NCBI GenBank assembly: GCA_025267735.1
Contig: CM046294.1
Span: 592,001 to 656,000 of the forward strand
Source: Mactra quadrangularis
Taxonomy: Eukaryota > Mollusca > Bivalvia > Venerida > Mactridae
Reading direction: 5' to 3'
Length of the DNA: 64,000 nt
Part shown: piece by piece, positions 34,597 through 47,122 of the stretch
How positions within the stretch are numbered: the stretch's first letter is position 1
Layout: each line of letters begins with the position of its first letter
Position numbers and translations under genes: made by a program
The notes under the pieces: generated by a model
What the model was told of the DNA's origin: nothing
The model's input: the letters and a program-made list of their open reading frames with translations, nothing else
Database searches by the model: none

Positions 34597-35580
34597 CGAA
34601 ATGTTGCTTCAATAAGCGATTACAATTAAATAGCTGCTCCCTGAGAGCGACTAAAATTAAGTAACTGCACCCTGAGAAAACTGTTATATATACAGATTCT
34701 CCTAATGTGAAGTCGGTTGTAAAAATATTTTTTTTTCATACATCACTTATCTTTTTCTATCAATTTGAATTACACGCGGTTTTCACTCCTTCCTAATATT
34801 AAACATTTACCAGTGGTAGACATTAAGTCAAAACTTGAAAAAATTAACATACTATAAACATGTGCTAAAGTTTGGAGTTCCTTCTATTATTTTGAAGTAG
34901 ATGCATAAATAAATCTTAAGTTTTATAAAACAGATGAAAAATAAACCTAGTCAGGCCTTTTTTTCCTTATATAACAGGGGCCGTTTACAGGCGCCTTCCC
35001 CTCATGAAATTTCTTTAAAATCATGCAGTTTTCCCCAAATTTGGAGTTTACCTTGGATTTTTTGTTCCCCTTTATATGAAATTGTGATAAAATTTCCCCA
35101 AATGTTCTATATAAGAAAAGGCCCCAGGCCCCTTCCCCAAACATTGAAAAAAAGCCCCGCTAGTACCAATCTCATTTACATCAGACAATTTAACACTTAA
35201 CATTTACCATTCAACATAAAGTATTCAATTTCCACATAAAGTTAAAGCGTAGATCAAAGCTTAGAAAAGTGTATCAAAAATAAATAGCAAACACATTTTG
35301 ATTTACTTTCAAAAAGTTTAGAGTAGTGTTGTTGCAGCCCTATGTTGACCAAGGAAACAAAAGGCTTGATCATCATCAAATGCATGTAATGTACCAGTAA
35401 TAAATTGGTCTAGATCTCAAGAAAATCTAAGGTGAATTAGATGATATCTGTACATGTATAAACATAATCAATGTCAATGATGGAATGATATATTCAAATC
35501 TGGAAGTACCACTGATTCCTCAATAACTGAGTATTGTCTTCTTATTTTTTCATATTGTCTTTCTTGATTTCGTAGATTGT

Positions 35581-38500
35581 CTAATTTACGCCGCGTCCAC
35601 CTGAATAGAAAATAAAAATACATGTAGTTAAAATTAAAAAACTGTTCAGTCAACTGTAACAGGCTTAAGTTTTATGGTGTCCATAATTCACATTTTTGAA
35701 TGGGCTTTAAAATTTGCAAGCTAAAGAATTTGCACATTTGACTTACAACCCATTATTAAATATAATCTTTACTGATATTGATATACATGTGGGGTTTAGA
35801 TTTCACACAATTGTTGATGGCCGTGAATACATTAAAATTGATTCTATAAAAATAACGGCCTTTACTGCATATCTGTCCTACTTCAAAATTTGGTAAGTCA
35901 GTGCTGTACATAATACAATAAATATGTTGATAAATGGCATTAATTTGCAGCTATTTGTCTGGAACTAGTAATTATGAGTCTTTTTGTGGCAGGTGTAAAA
36001 CGCATAAAAATGCTTCGCTGACTATTAACAGATGAAATATCAATAAAATAGTTGACCTGCTTGGATGACTATCTTAAATTAGAGGTTAAAAGCAGTGGTC
36101 CAGTGGTAAGATGCATGCTTAGGGATTTCTAACCCCGACCAGGAGCACTGTTTATTTTCTTGAGCAAGAATGATCAGGGGTTATCGTACAAAATAGTGAC
36201 ATCAGCTGAACATCTATGGGGACCAGACTTTGAACTGAACTACAGTACAACCTCTGCTAACGGCACCTCTAACGAGCGGCAACCTCCGACGAGCGGCATA
36301 TTAGAATTCCCCCCGTCGATTTTGCACTATGATTTACCTCTAATGAACGACACCTCTGCAGAGCGGTAAACGGCCGTTGTGATAAATTCCCATAGTTCAT
36401 TTTTACCTCTGTACAGCGACACTAAGTCTAGCGAGGTTAATATCAATAATCGATAATAATCTATGACCGGAAGATTTAAACAATAAGGGATCCCCTAATC
36501 GTATAATACTACCCTAAAGTGTCATGTTAAATCATTTGACTAACAGGGGTTAATAAACAAGTGACATATGGTTTCCATGACACCAACAAACGGATCTAAG
36601 ATGAGGAGCGCTTTGTTTGGTAGGCTAATGTCATCAAGTATCAGTTGTACATACGTCCACCTAGTTGACGATAGTAAATAAAACTTATTTGTTTTGTACT
36701 TATTATTAAAAGCTTCGATGGAATGAATTCTGTTTTAAGTTAATTTGAGGTTTAAGAGCCGAATCAGATATTTACTTCCGAAAAGAAGACGATAATTCAT
36801 GCTAAATATTATTCGCCATTAGACAGGTATAAAACAATTTTCGGTACCAGATAACTAACTGCGTAAAACTAACCATCATGCTAGGAATTTTTAACAGTTA
36901 TAACGATTTATTTTAAAAAAAACCTTTGTAATCATATTAAAACTTTTTACTTTTGTCGATCAGCGCCCGCTAATAACTGTATTTACATTACGGAACGGAT
37001 AACGGCTAGTTTTCTGTACCGAAAACGGCCGTTTTTCGTGATCGGTATAAAAGTCTACCTCTGCAGAGCGACACCTCTGCAGAGCGACACTTTTTTCAAA
37101 CTCCGCCGAAAGTCACTCTGCAGAGGTTACACTGTAACGTCATTAACTTTAACTTAAAAATGAGAGAATAAGGTATTGTTGACTTTTTGAGATCAATATA
37201 ACCACATACCTGCTCCATGTCAGCTAAACATCAACCAGTATATGAAGGCAGACTTTAAACAGTACTTAAACTTGAACATTACCTTTAAAATGATTAATAC
37301 AAGGCATAGTTGACTATTAGAGATGAACAAAAACAACATACCTGCTCCACGTCCACCTAACAAAGGTTCTCTGTCATCGTCATGTTCGTTTATTTGGTTT
37401 ACTCCAGCTTGTTGCCTCCTTCTTTCACGCCAACGTCTATAATATGGTAGAATGATTATATCATTGTATAGAGCCATACCTATGATTAATAATATAAAAC
37501 CCAAGATCTGAAATTAAAGAAAAGAGTAATAAATGAGAGGAAAGATCATACAACATAATAATAACAAGAGCAGTCCACGGACAGCAAACTCGACTATTCC
37601 GGGTCATTGTGTTAACGACAGCAACAACCAATCAAAACTCATGCTTGAGTTATGCAACTTAGTAATTGACGTTCATTCCTAACCCCGTTGACATGTGTGA
37701 AGTTTCATGTAAATCCCTTCAGTAGGTTAAAAAAAAAATGTTGCACCAAAAATTTTAACCAAAAAAATTCTAAGTATGAGAAGGGCCATAATCCAGTCAA
37801 AATTCTTGCTAGAGTTATGCAACTTGGTATTTGACATCAATTAGTACCCCTGTAGACATGTGTGAAGTTTCAAGTAAATCTCTTCAGTAGTTGCAAAGAT
37901 AAAATGTTGCACCTAAAAATTTAACCAAGAAATTTTTAAGTATATAAGGGCCATAATTCAGTCCAAATTAATCCAAGAGTTATGTAAGTTGGTATTTGAC
38001 TTATGCCTCAAATTTTTTCAAACAAGAATGAAAAAACAAACATTATTACAATGCTTTGGTTTAAATAATGTTCAGTACCCATTTTCAATAGTCAAGGCCA
38101 AACAAGGCAAACAGTTTACCTTATCAACTTTCCATAAAGTTTATTTAAGTTTTCAACCAGGGTCTGCACTTAATCCATCCTTAAGAGCTGAGGAATCTAG
38201 GTTAAAAACTGAACGTCAAACAGAAGAACAATTCACACACATATATCCTACAGAATCAAAAGATTTGGCCTCTGTACCAAAAACCAAACACCAAGCAACA
38301 AATGTTTGTTTTAAGAAAACAATATACCTGTAAACCATTGAAGTCTTGCCATAATAGAGCTAAACTAACAGCCCAGATGACTAATGTTCTTACACTATCA
38401 AGAACCATTCTTGTAGTAGCACTTAATTCTTTAGTTACACTTATACCAGCAAAATTAAAGAAAGCTATGCTAACAATATTACCTGAAACACAAAATAACA

Positions 38501-41500
38501 AATTTAAAACATCATTGAACACATAAAGACATCATCAAATTCTTTACAACATAATCATTCATAATGTGATCAAACACATAAGAACATAATCAACCAGACA
38601 TCTTAAGAATACATCTACTTGCCCTCTGAAATCATAGTTCAGAAATGGTTGGATCATTAACTAAAGAAATATCAATTGGTTTCAGCTTTTATTCACTGAT
38701 TTTTAAATGACTAGTTGAAGTTGTTCCTAATCTCTGGTGTTTTTAGATTATTTAAAATACTGTATTGTTCCTAATAAACACCCCAGGGGCGTTATATTTT
38801 CAAAAGAGGGGGCGTTTAATAGGGGTGGAAAAATTGGCATTTTTCTTCCTTCCATTTATACTATATCTAGTCAGTTTTTGTTAATAATGGCTTAATAATG
38901 GCTGATAAATTTGAGTTCAAAACAAATTTCATGCACATAAACAAATAGCGATGGTTTTAAGTACAGTAGGGTTTCATAATTGAGTAAACACGGTAGTGCG
39001 TACTTGACTATCTGAATGTATCTCGCTGATTTTGAACATCTGAATGTATCTCGCTGATTTTGAACATTGTGTGTGATGTCATATACCATGTCGATCGACG
39101 GTACCTAGATTCTGGACATTTTAACACTTGTTAAGTCTGTTACTGTGTAGCAAAATGTCGGAGAACAAAACACACAAGAAATTCACAGCTAAATTTAACT
39201 TAAAGTTGACATTAGATTGAATTAACAGCGTGTTATAAATTTTGTATGGATTTACTTACAATACTTAACGTAATAACTATGTGCAAAACATTAGTAAAGA
39301 TTAAACAAGTTTAGTGTTTACTGTTACATAGTATTACATTTTATGTTCTAAATAGTTGAGGAGATTGTTTCAAGGTAAGTCGGCTTTCTTTGATCTTTGT
39401 GCTACTTCTAAACTGTTATGTTGGCGCGTCTTTGATGACATTGCTTGAACTGTAAGCGACCGTGATCAAAGACGTTACCCGACATGGCAGTGCTAATCGT
39501 AAAGGTAGACAGCATCTCATATCGATTTTTTTATACAAGCGTAGTTGGTTACCGAGTACAATTACCATACCACATTTAATCTAGTAATGCCCCTTTTTAA
39601 ATCTAATCTTTTAAATGCCCCTGTTATGAAGAATTTTTTTGTGGGTCCCATGTGTTGCAATTAAAACCGGTTTGTTTGTTTTTTTTAAAAAGAGGGTGGG
39701 GATTATTAGAGCAGGGGCGTTTATTGGGAACAATACGGTAAGCACAATATATTCAGGGTGAGATGTTCTTTTTTTTTACTTTGTGTTGTGTATTCTTAAA
39801 CAACAATTTTGTACACAAATGGAAGCATGAGATAATTTTTAGCTAGAACAAGAAAAGTGCAGACAGGATGTAATTTTTCCAAAGAATAAGCAGCTTAAAA
39901 AATGAACTAGCAATTTACTTAGCATTGAAGACTACAATTTCAATTGGTAGATAAGTGGTTTATCTCCATTATCCAGTAGGCATACTTTTAGACCAACTCT
40001 GCCATACTATCCCAGGGTCATTATACAAAATTATACCAACTATTCAATGGCTTAGTGTCATAAATCATAATGAATAAAAACCAGAACCTACCAACAGTAG
40101 CTAGAATGATACGCCAGTTGTTTCTCATTTGTTCAAATGCATCAGGTACATTCTCTAATCTATGACCAGCAGTTGTACTAAATGTACCAGCATCAATATA
40201 ATAAAATGGTACCAATAATGTTCCTAGTATTATAGCACCAAAAAATCCTGAAATATTCACAAGATATATGAGGACTTTCGGGTAAGATTAATTCTTATAT
40301 CAAGTCTACCAAATTTGGAAATGGAAGTGGTTGTCCAGGTCATTTAAGTAGCAAGCACTATATCTTGTTTAAAGGTTTTTGATTGCCCAATAGCAATTAT
40401 TGTTTGCCCGAATGAAAAAGTGGTTGCCTTGGGCAACTGGAAACCCGCTGATTTAGTAGTTTATCACAGTCAAGCACAGAAAACATATTTTCTAGAGCAC
40501 TGTAGACATGAGTAAAAATGTCATTTTTTAGCTCAAAAGCAAAAATACAAAAGATCTTATAAAAGCTGATGAATATTCTAAAAAGTGTATTAAATGTGCA
40601 TTAAGTGAGTATAAAAAGTGTTGGTATTTGCACCAAATTCTTTTTATGGATAAGAGTAATTCTTCTGCATTTTTTTTTACCAACTGTATAATTATGCAAT
40701 TTCATGTCAGGAACTTCATTTTAACTCTTCTTTTAGAAACAATAATAAGTCGCATCACTGTGACATGTTGATGTTAACAGTATTGTATCAAGAAATATAG
40801 TGCGTACAATTTGACCCCGACCTCACCTTTCACATTTGTATCTAATTATCACCTACACATATCCTTGTGAAAATCAATACCACGCCTACTCTACACTTCG
40901 ACTCGTTACGTATTTAAAATATAATTTAACATGTATAGAGTTTACACAGCCCACATGTATAACAACTTACGATTCAAATGCATTCAAACGAGAAACTCGC
41001 GTTCTTACATTTTTGATAACAATTAATAATAAATGGGTGTGGGGATAGTGATTTGAATTGGTAGCTAGCCTCATCGTACAATCCTCTAGTCCGGCCTATG
41101 TGCAATAGACACTCGTTGTATGCTTTAAATGTACTTTAAAATTAATCCCTGCGTTAAAATTAAATTCGAGCCTTGTCGATAAAATCTGATTGTTATCGAG
41201 CATTAATACTACGTACGTATTCAATGTAATGAATATTCTTGCATAAAGGTCAGGTCGGGGTCAATGTGTCCGCACTATACATATTGATGTAAAAATACCA
41301 ACACGCTGATACTAACCTTCCCAGCCGACTGCAGCCAATGGATGAACATTATAACGTCCTATAAATCTTTCCTCATACACCATTTGAACAGAAACAATAA
41401 CCTGAGCCATTATGATTAATAAATCACCTGTTTTATAAATGATAAAATAACATGATAAAATAATGAGATAAAATAACATGATAACATAATTATGTTATAA

Positions 41501-44500
41501 AATAACATGATAGTATAACATGATAAGATAATTATAAATTAACATTATAAAATTACATGATGATAACATGATAGAATAACATGAAGTTTCATAAAAATCT
41601 GACAATAAATGGCAGGAATATATTATGGTAAAGAAAAACTTTAACGCAATTCGTTGAAATATCCGGCTAATAAAATAACACAATTAAATACCATGATAAA
41701 ATACCATGATAAAATACCATGATAAATTAACATGATAAAATAACATGATGAAATAACATGATAAAATAACACTTAAATACACATGGTACAATCATTGCTT
41801 AAATAGATGGTGTGGATACCTGTATACAAAATTTAGTCTCAGGGATAGAAATAAGAATGGTATCACTAAAGTGATAAGCATAAGATTTTGCAAAAAAATT
41901 TCAATAAGACTGGCTCAGTTTTGTTCATAAAAGCCTATGTACTTTGTCCAGTACGCTAATAGGGCACCATCTATAAAATTTCTATAAGCAGCATAAAGCA
42001 CAAGAAATTACCATTTATAAACCAATTTAATTATACAATATACAATAATTACCTGCAATTATTCCATTAGTATTAGTGGGAGAGTCTTCTGTCTTTTTCA
42101 TAAATATGATATCTGATGAGCCAACCACTAATAGACCAATCAACACAATAAACATACCCACCCACATGTATCGCTTTATAACACGTCCTAGAAACGCTAC
42201 TGATAACAAAGCTGTGAAAATTATAACAGCACCTGAAACAGTCAATATTACAAGTTTAGTTTATACAGTGGAAGCTGAGAGAACTGTACAGCACAAGACA
42301 TTCCGAAGTGCCTGTCCGACAGACCTGACCAGTGAAATTCCAGTCGGTCCAGGAAAAAGTCTGACGTAACCAGTCCAAATGTCCAGTTAAATTTCATTTT
42401 TTCAAACTTAAAATGAGTACGACTATCAGCCTTTTTATCTTATTTATTAGTATGTATTAAACTTATTTTGATGTTGGTCTTCAGTTAAACGTTATAATTA
42501 TGACTGGTTAGCAACTAGAACACAGTAATGATAAGCCATGACATATTAACATTTTGATGATTTCTTCCAGTCCTGTGAAACCTTATTCCAGTTTCCTGTA
42601 ATGTCAAAACACTTTTCGGAATGTCTGTACAGCACCAGAACTGACAATACTGTCTGGTTTTCCCAACTGTCCAGATTTCTCAATGCAACATACAAGATAT
42701 AAATCATAAGATTTTCAGATTTCACTAGACTGGGGACAAGTGAAAAATCCATGAAATTCCACATATTAAAAGAATAGATATACCTGCAGAGAGTAATCTA
42801 CATGGTATGTTATTGGTAGCAAAAAACCTAATAGCAGCAGCATAAATAATTTTCATAACTTTTGTTTTGTTTATTTTTTATTGTATATGAGGATCGATTT
42901 ATACAAAAGGATTTTGGCACTATGCATGCTTCCTATATCACACACAATAAAATCCAAAATTATCCTTTTTTGTAGCAGCCATATTGGTAGGGAAATTCAA
43001 GGGATACACATATTTTTATGAATTACATAAACACAGAATTCTATTATTTTTTTTAAAATTCGTAATTTTTTATTCAATTAAAAAAAAAATGTTCTTATTG
43101 ATTTTCAATTATAATGATTTTCATAAGCACCATCAAAAAGCTCTTTAAATTCATATTTTTCATTCAATATTTTAAAATATTGAGATACATAATTAAAATA
43201 ATTGAAAATAATCCAACTGTGAAGACTTAAAATATGGATTTTCTTAAACAAAAGTTACTGCTGAAAGTCAGTAAGACAAAACAGTTAACAATTCAATCCT
43301 AAAATACTAAACAAACATAAAATTACCTCTCAACATTTGAAAACTGGAAGCATATGTCAAATTAAGACCAATATACATTAAAGATGTCCCACACATGTCA
43401 CATAGAGAAGCTGGTAAAAATATAAGTGGATTAAATTTCCGAGGTCTCTCAGGCTGATTTAATGGATCCCTCTGTTCCTCTTGGATTGGTTGTAGTTCTT
43501 CATCCTGCCGTCTTCTACATAGACGTAGAAGACCATACACTATCAAACATGTAAACTCACCAATAAACATACCAACTGCCTGTAATATGATAAAAATGTG
43601 TAAGCCAACATATTAACAGCAACAGTAACTACTGCACAGCTAAAAAGCAAAGGTGAGAATGCTTTAGATTTTTTTATGAAAGGGATGCTACCAACAAATA
43701 ACGTAAAACAAGAACCTTAGGGGTTTCCCCTAAAAACAAACAAAGGTAAAATAATTGCCACTGGGGGAAGGATTTAAACTTGGCTCTAGGAAACTGCGCA
43801 CCAAACTCACACTCTCCCCAACAGGCTCAAGAACAAACAACAACATATTGATTCGGTGAAAAAAACAAAGTATTTTAAAGCTTATAAGACTATATAAGTC
43901 ATTGTCTTAAAAACACTGATTCACGGAATTGGTTATTATTTATATTTTAAAATAACCTGTCAATTTCAATGCTAGTAAAGAAAAAAAATTTAAACTGCTT
44001 GCATAGCTAATGTTTTGCTCTTTCCAATGACACTTACATTGTCTGGACACCCTAAAAATAAATTCTATGCTGATTTCAAATGCCACAATTGATGCAGATT
44101 CGTTTTAGTTGGCACATATGTTGAAAACTCAACATACACTAAGAAAGGTTAATTTTGTTTACCATAAAAAATATTTGTGTAAAATAACCATATATTATTT
44201 TTGTGACATTTGTGTTGACCTAGGTAACAGGACTGGCAAAATCTAAAATTGTTTACTTGTCTGTTCTTGCCAACTGGTAAAAGCTATTTGTCCATATGAA
44301 CATTATAGAATAAAATCATTGACAAATCCATTTGTCAGTACTTGCCTTGGGACAACACGGATATAACAGACAATTGATTGGGTCATCCCTGGGTAAAAAG
44401 TATGTAGAAAGTATCAGTATACAAACCTGTAGGAAAGGATGATCAAAATCTCTTGGTTCTCCTTTGTCTATACCAACAGCTTTCTGTTTATCAGCCCATC

Positions 44501-45235
44501 TAAAAAAAATAAAGTTCATCAGTTGTTTTTTTTAATTTTTATATAGACTGTAGTGTACATCAATAAATTTTATTTGGAAATGTTGAACAGCCGACTTGCA
44601 ACTAGTGAAGGATCCATTGTTTAACTATAATAATAGCTAACCATATCAGAAAGGACTTTATTCATGATTAGAGCTAAAATAAATTACCATAAAAATAGTT
44701 GCTCTAGTACAAAATTTATCCCAAGATGGTCGACACATATTAAACACTGTATGCATGTACAAGCACATTGTGTAAGTAGCATCAACAGTCATTTTGGCTT
44801 CCATAATTTAATAATATACATTTAGATTTCATCTAATGAGGCATCAGTACAGAAACTGGTCCACTGAAGACCTTGAGCTACATCACCAGGAGCTAAAATA
44901 CGCTCCCGGCAAATTGTATGGGTTCAAATCCCACTCGGGGTGGTTATACCCTTCCATGAAAACTTGATAAAAAATGTCAATTTTCCTTCATTAATAAGGT
45001 ATATGGAGAAGTTGTCAGCCTAAAGGAAGGGTAGGTGAGTACTGGCTATAGACAGGGTCGAGGAAAGCTAGGTTAGGTGCGCTGGCCACTGTAAAATAAA
45101 CTAAATTGTGTTGACATAGTGTTAAACCCAGTAAAAAGAAGACATAACAAAAGCTTACTTTGTAGACAGAGTGTTGATTGATCCAGTGATAACCATTACA
45201 ATGGCTATAGCAGTCTGTTTAGGTGTCCACCCCAT
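35581..45235 (-). CDS. SLC35F6: SLC35F6-like transporter (DMT/EamA superfamily), complete
   Basis: Nine coding exons on the - strand, in order 45159-45235 (ATG 45235-45233), 44427-44499, 43327-43579, 42053-42232, 41317-41427, 40092-40247, 38328-38482, 37342-37507 and 35581-35600 (TAG). All junctions are GT-AG and the frame is continuous: 1191 nt, 396 residues; the human protein is about 370. Hallmarks: GSINTLSTKWADK (residues ~18-29), LPASLCDMCGTSLMYIGLN (~104-122), SSFQMLRGAVIIFTALLSVA (~127-146), AFFNFAGISVTKELSATTRM (~290-309). These match the SLC35F6 (C2orf18/ANT2-binding protein) family, multi-pass proteins of lysosomal and mitochondrial membranes. DREPLL (380-385) fits an acidic dileucine sorting signal. 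The last exon adds only GRGVN-like residues. Introns carry many TIR elements and SINEs. The substrate is unknown. Confidence 0.95.
36243..37134. mobile_element. Pogo/Tigger-like non-autonomous element, 892 bp
   Basis: Ends CAGTACAACCTCTGC and GCAGAGGTTACACTG are inverted repeats, flanked by TA on both sides (36241-36242 and 37135-37136) as expected for Tc1/mariner-pogo insertions. Subterminal repeats GCAGAGCGACACCTCTGC occur several times near both ends. No transposase frame. It occupies most of the last intron of the SLC35F6-like gene. Confidence 0.7.
37150..37360 (-). repeat. Tandem duplication of the exon 8 donor region
   Basis: On the - strand, exon 8 ends ...GGTGGACGTGGAGCAG then GTATGT at 37341. 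About 120 bp further into the intron TTTAGCTGACATGGAGCAG and GTATGT recur (donor at 37204), followed by matching sequence such as ATCTC, AGTCAAC.AT.CCTT and TCATTTT. The second copy therefore contains a possible acceptor (TGTTTAG) and an intact donor around 14 bp. Confidence 0.6.
37560..37990 (+). repeat. Dispersed repeat with ~150-bp internal tandem units
   Basis: Starts ACAAGAGCAGTCCACGGACAG. Units contain AGTTATGCAACTTGGTATTTGA, ACATGTGTGAAGTTTC, AAATCTCTTCAGTAG, AAAATGTTGCACC and AAGGGCCATAAT, repeated about 2.5 times. Its ACAAGAG start resembles that of the 30691 array, suggesting a related element type. Lies in the intron between exons 7 and 8 of the SLC35F6-like gene. Confidence 0.6.
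38758..39740. mobile_element. ~980-bp TIR element in SLC35F6 intron
   Basis: Left TACTGTATTGTTCCTAATAA followed by ACACCCC faces right GGGGCGTTTATTGGGAACAA then TACGGTA. Both ends are followed inward by further GGGGCGTTTA motifs. No transposase frame. An exact 28-bp tandem duplication lies inside (39010-39037 and 39038-39065). Confidence 0.65.
40310..40455 (-). repeat. Dispersed repeat (GGCAACCA family), inverted copy
   Basis: GAAGTGGTTGTCCAGGTCAT, AGCAAGCACTATATCTTG and TTGGGCAACTGG are the reverse complement of segments at 3455-3610. Intronic. Confidence 0.5.
40797..41278. mobile_element. ~480-bp TIR MITE in SLC35F6 intron
   Basis: Left TATAGTGCGTACAATTTGAC followed by CCCGACCT faces right AGGTCGGGGTCAATGTGTCC followed by GCACTATA. 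Flanking TA-rich sequence could be a TA duplication, but this is ambiguous. The open frame of 70 codons inside has no family support. Confidence 0.65.
41445..41770 (+). repeat. Degenerate 12-bp minisatellite AAATAACATGAT
   Basis: Two blocks (about 41445-41590 and 41690-41770) are built of AAATAACATGAT and variants AAATACCATGAT and AATTAACATGAT. Purely intronic, between coding exons 41317-41427 and 42053-42232 of the SLC35F6-like gene. Confidence 0.65.
42285..42635. mobile_element. Diverged foldback element in SLC35F6 intron
   Basis: CTGTACAGCACAAGACATTC with CGAAGTG near 42285-42310 faces CACTTTTCGGAATGTCTGTACAG near 42609-42632; further inward AATTCCAGTC and GACTGG-type pieces also pair loosely. 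Class unknown. Confidence 0.4.
44862..45133 (+). mobile_element. tRNA-derived SINE, family III
   Basis: Head with CTTGAGCTACATCACCAGG and B box GGGTTCAAATCCCACTC, then TTATACCCTTCCATGAAAAC, GAAAGCTAGGTTAGGTGCG and a tail near TGTGTTGACATAGTGTTAAACC. It sits within the first coding intron of the SLC35F6-like gene, just 5' of exon 1 on the map. Confidence 0.7.
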
Positions 45236-45315
45236 CTTAATTTATCACAGATATTTGAGTTAATTAAATTGTATCTAGAGTTCTGAAACTCTGTTATCAC
45301 AAGACCTCACCTTAA
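45236..45315 (-). other. SLC35F6: 5' UTR part of SLC35F6 exon 2
   Basis: Upstream of the ATG on the - strand a plausible acceptor (CTTATGTTTCAG) starts this exon near 45316. It contains no in-frame ATG before the start codon chosen, and that start agrees with the M-x-W-T beginning of the family. Supported by splice consensus only. Confidence 0.55.
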
Positions 45316-45545
45316 TCTGAAACATAAGAAAACATTTCCTTTACATGATTAGTAGACCACAATATAGGAATCATGATGGAGCAGGTGTTGCCAAGTAATT
45401 ACATGGGTTGAAGTTGAAAGTTTTAAAAATACTGAAAACCTACTATTAAATACTAAAATATCTCAAAATTTCATATAAACTACACAGAGTAATAAATTAT
45501 CAAAATACTGGAATCAGTATAAATACTGAAAACTTTCACTAATGT

Positions 45546-45735
45546 AAAATGATGTTGGACTAGTAATCATTGGGTAGCCAGCTCTGTGCTGGTTTGAATC
45601 CCATCCAAAACCTACCCTGTTGTTTCCTTGAGAAAGAAACTTAATCTTATTAGCTCAGTACAGGGGGACCAGAAAGCAGACTCAAAAGTGATTACTTTAA
45701 GTTGTAAGAACTTGTTTTACAATCAAATTACAATA
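45546..45735 (+). mobile_element. tRNA-derived SINE, family IV
   Basis: ATGTTGGACTAGTAATCATTGG, TTTCCTTGAGAAAGAAACTT and GACCAGAAAGCAGACTC follow the copy at 23385-23590. The 5' head is truncated. Confidence 0.6.
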
Positions 45736-46004
45736 AATTTGGATAAACTAAACTAATCAAAATACTAAAGCTGGGATTACACTGGTATGAAGAAATGCAA
45801 AGTCAATGGCAAAAGGTGAGTTACATGAGAAAAATGTTGAAACATTAAATATGAAGTGGACTCCCAGGAGAGGAAAGTGCCAGGAGAAAGGGGTACATTA
45901 TACTACATGCCCCCTGTTTCCCTTTGGTTATTCAGGGCCTATGTTGTGTATTCAGAAGAATTTGAACAACAAAGGTCATGTAAACTGTTTCTTATATTTC
46001 CAAG

Positions 46005-46094
46005 CACAGGCCGTTAGCTCAATGCTACTCTAATTCATATATAATATATATATTATATATGAATTAGAGTACATCATCAAGCTAACAGCCTGTG
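46005..46094. mobile_element. 90-bp hAT-like palindromic MITE with 8-bp duplication
   Basis: Ends CACAGGCCGTTAGCT and AGCTAACAGCCTGTG are inverted repeats with one mismatch. The centre is a perfect 44-bp palindrome (46027-46070) with an ATATATAT core. Exact 8-bp direct repeats TTTCCAAG flank it (45997-46004 and 46095-46102), the duplication length of hAT elements. In a 5' UTR intron of the SLC35F6-like gene. Confidence 0.8.
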
Positions 46095-46710
46095 TTTCCA
46101 AGGGTTCAATTAAACTATGGTTTACAACAATTTCAGCAGCTCAAAATAACATTTATTCAGACTACAGGGTTCAACATTAATATTTAAACTAGGTTGTCCA
46201 AATGACCACATCTTTAATAGCAGTAACCAGTTGCCAGAACCCAAATATATGGGTGGTCAAGGGCAATATAAGACAATCTTTAATGTTGAGCCCTAGACTA
46301 AACAGAGTATTTACTGATAAATTAATTTTAAATTGTGAATAAGAAGAAGCTATTTTCTTTCATAAAGACACATACAGAGATGAGATGTGGAATACAGGAG
46401 AGAACTGACAAATCATGATAGTTATAAAAACTTACCAAATTATAGATCAAAATCCGATTATTTTTTAAAAAAACTCCTACTAGTTGTCAAGTTATACTAT
46501 TATCAGATAACCATCAATTTTTCTATAGTCCATTATCATTCTAACATTGATATATGATATTCATTCATTGGATAATAGTAAGATCTAAGTTTTAATAACA
46601 GTAATTGATCCAGTAATGAGCAGACTCAGCAGTGTGAAAACACAAAGATAAAACTCCAGTAAAAATTAACAAGCTTATTTTAATGAATCACAACTAAACA
46701 TGTGACTTAC

Positions 46711-46860
46711 CCTCAAGTTGTACGAACTTTGGCCATTCACGTCTGACAAATTGTAACAGGCTGATCACCAGTTAACTTCATGAAGATAAACAAAAACGCC
46801 CTTATTTTCGTTTTCATAGGATGCTAGTTTCTAATAAACGTCTGTTCACCCTGAGTAAAA
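46711..46860 (-). promoter_or_regulatory. SLC35F6: Probable SLC35F6 first non-coding exon and promoter region
   Basis: On the - strand a donor AACTTGAGG then GTAAGT ends an exon at 46711. The sequence upstream on that strand (46720-46860) is less AT-rich than its surroundings and could hold the transcription start. No TATA box or initiator was pinned down. The exon is inferred from the donor and from the need for a 5' exon before the acceptor at 45316. Confidence 0.45.
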
Positions 46861-47122
46861 CTGACTGCTATAAAATAAATTTTTGAAAAGTAAAACAGTC
46901 TGTCAAAGAAAATTCACATCAGATTAGTTAGTAAAATACTTATTCTTTTAATACGTTTAGATGTTAATTGTTTTAATATTCTTTTCACCTTTTAGATAAA
47001 AAATAAAACAACTGGAAGTTAAGTATAAACTTCCTTATCGATCTTTGTCTTTGAAGCGCTTGAAATCACATGAAACTATAACGCACACTTTATAAACTAT
47101 TATTTCGCTCCAGTATGCAGCT

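Noticed and set aside
34934..35200. Overlapping open frames on both strands near 35 kb
   Set aside because: Pyrimidine/purine-biased DNA gives frames on both strands; no conservation or splice context is visible.
42076..42369. 97-codon frame on the + strand opposite SLC35F6 exon 4
   Set aside because: It is the antisense shadow of a well-supported coding exon plus adjoining intron.
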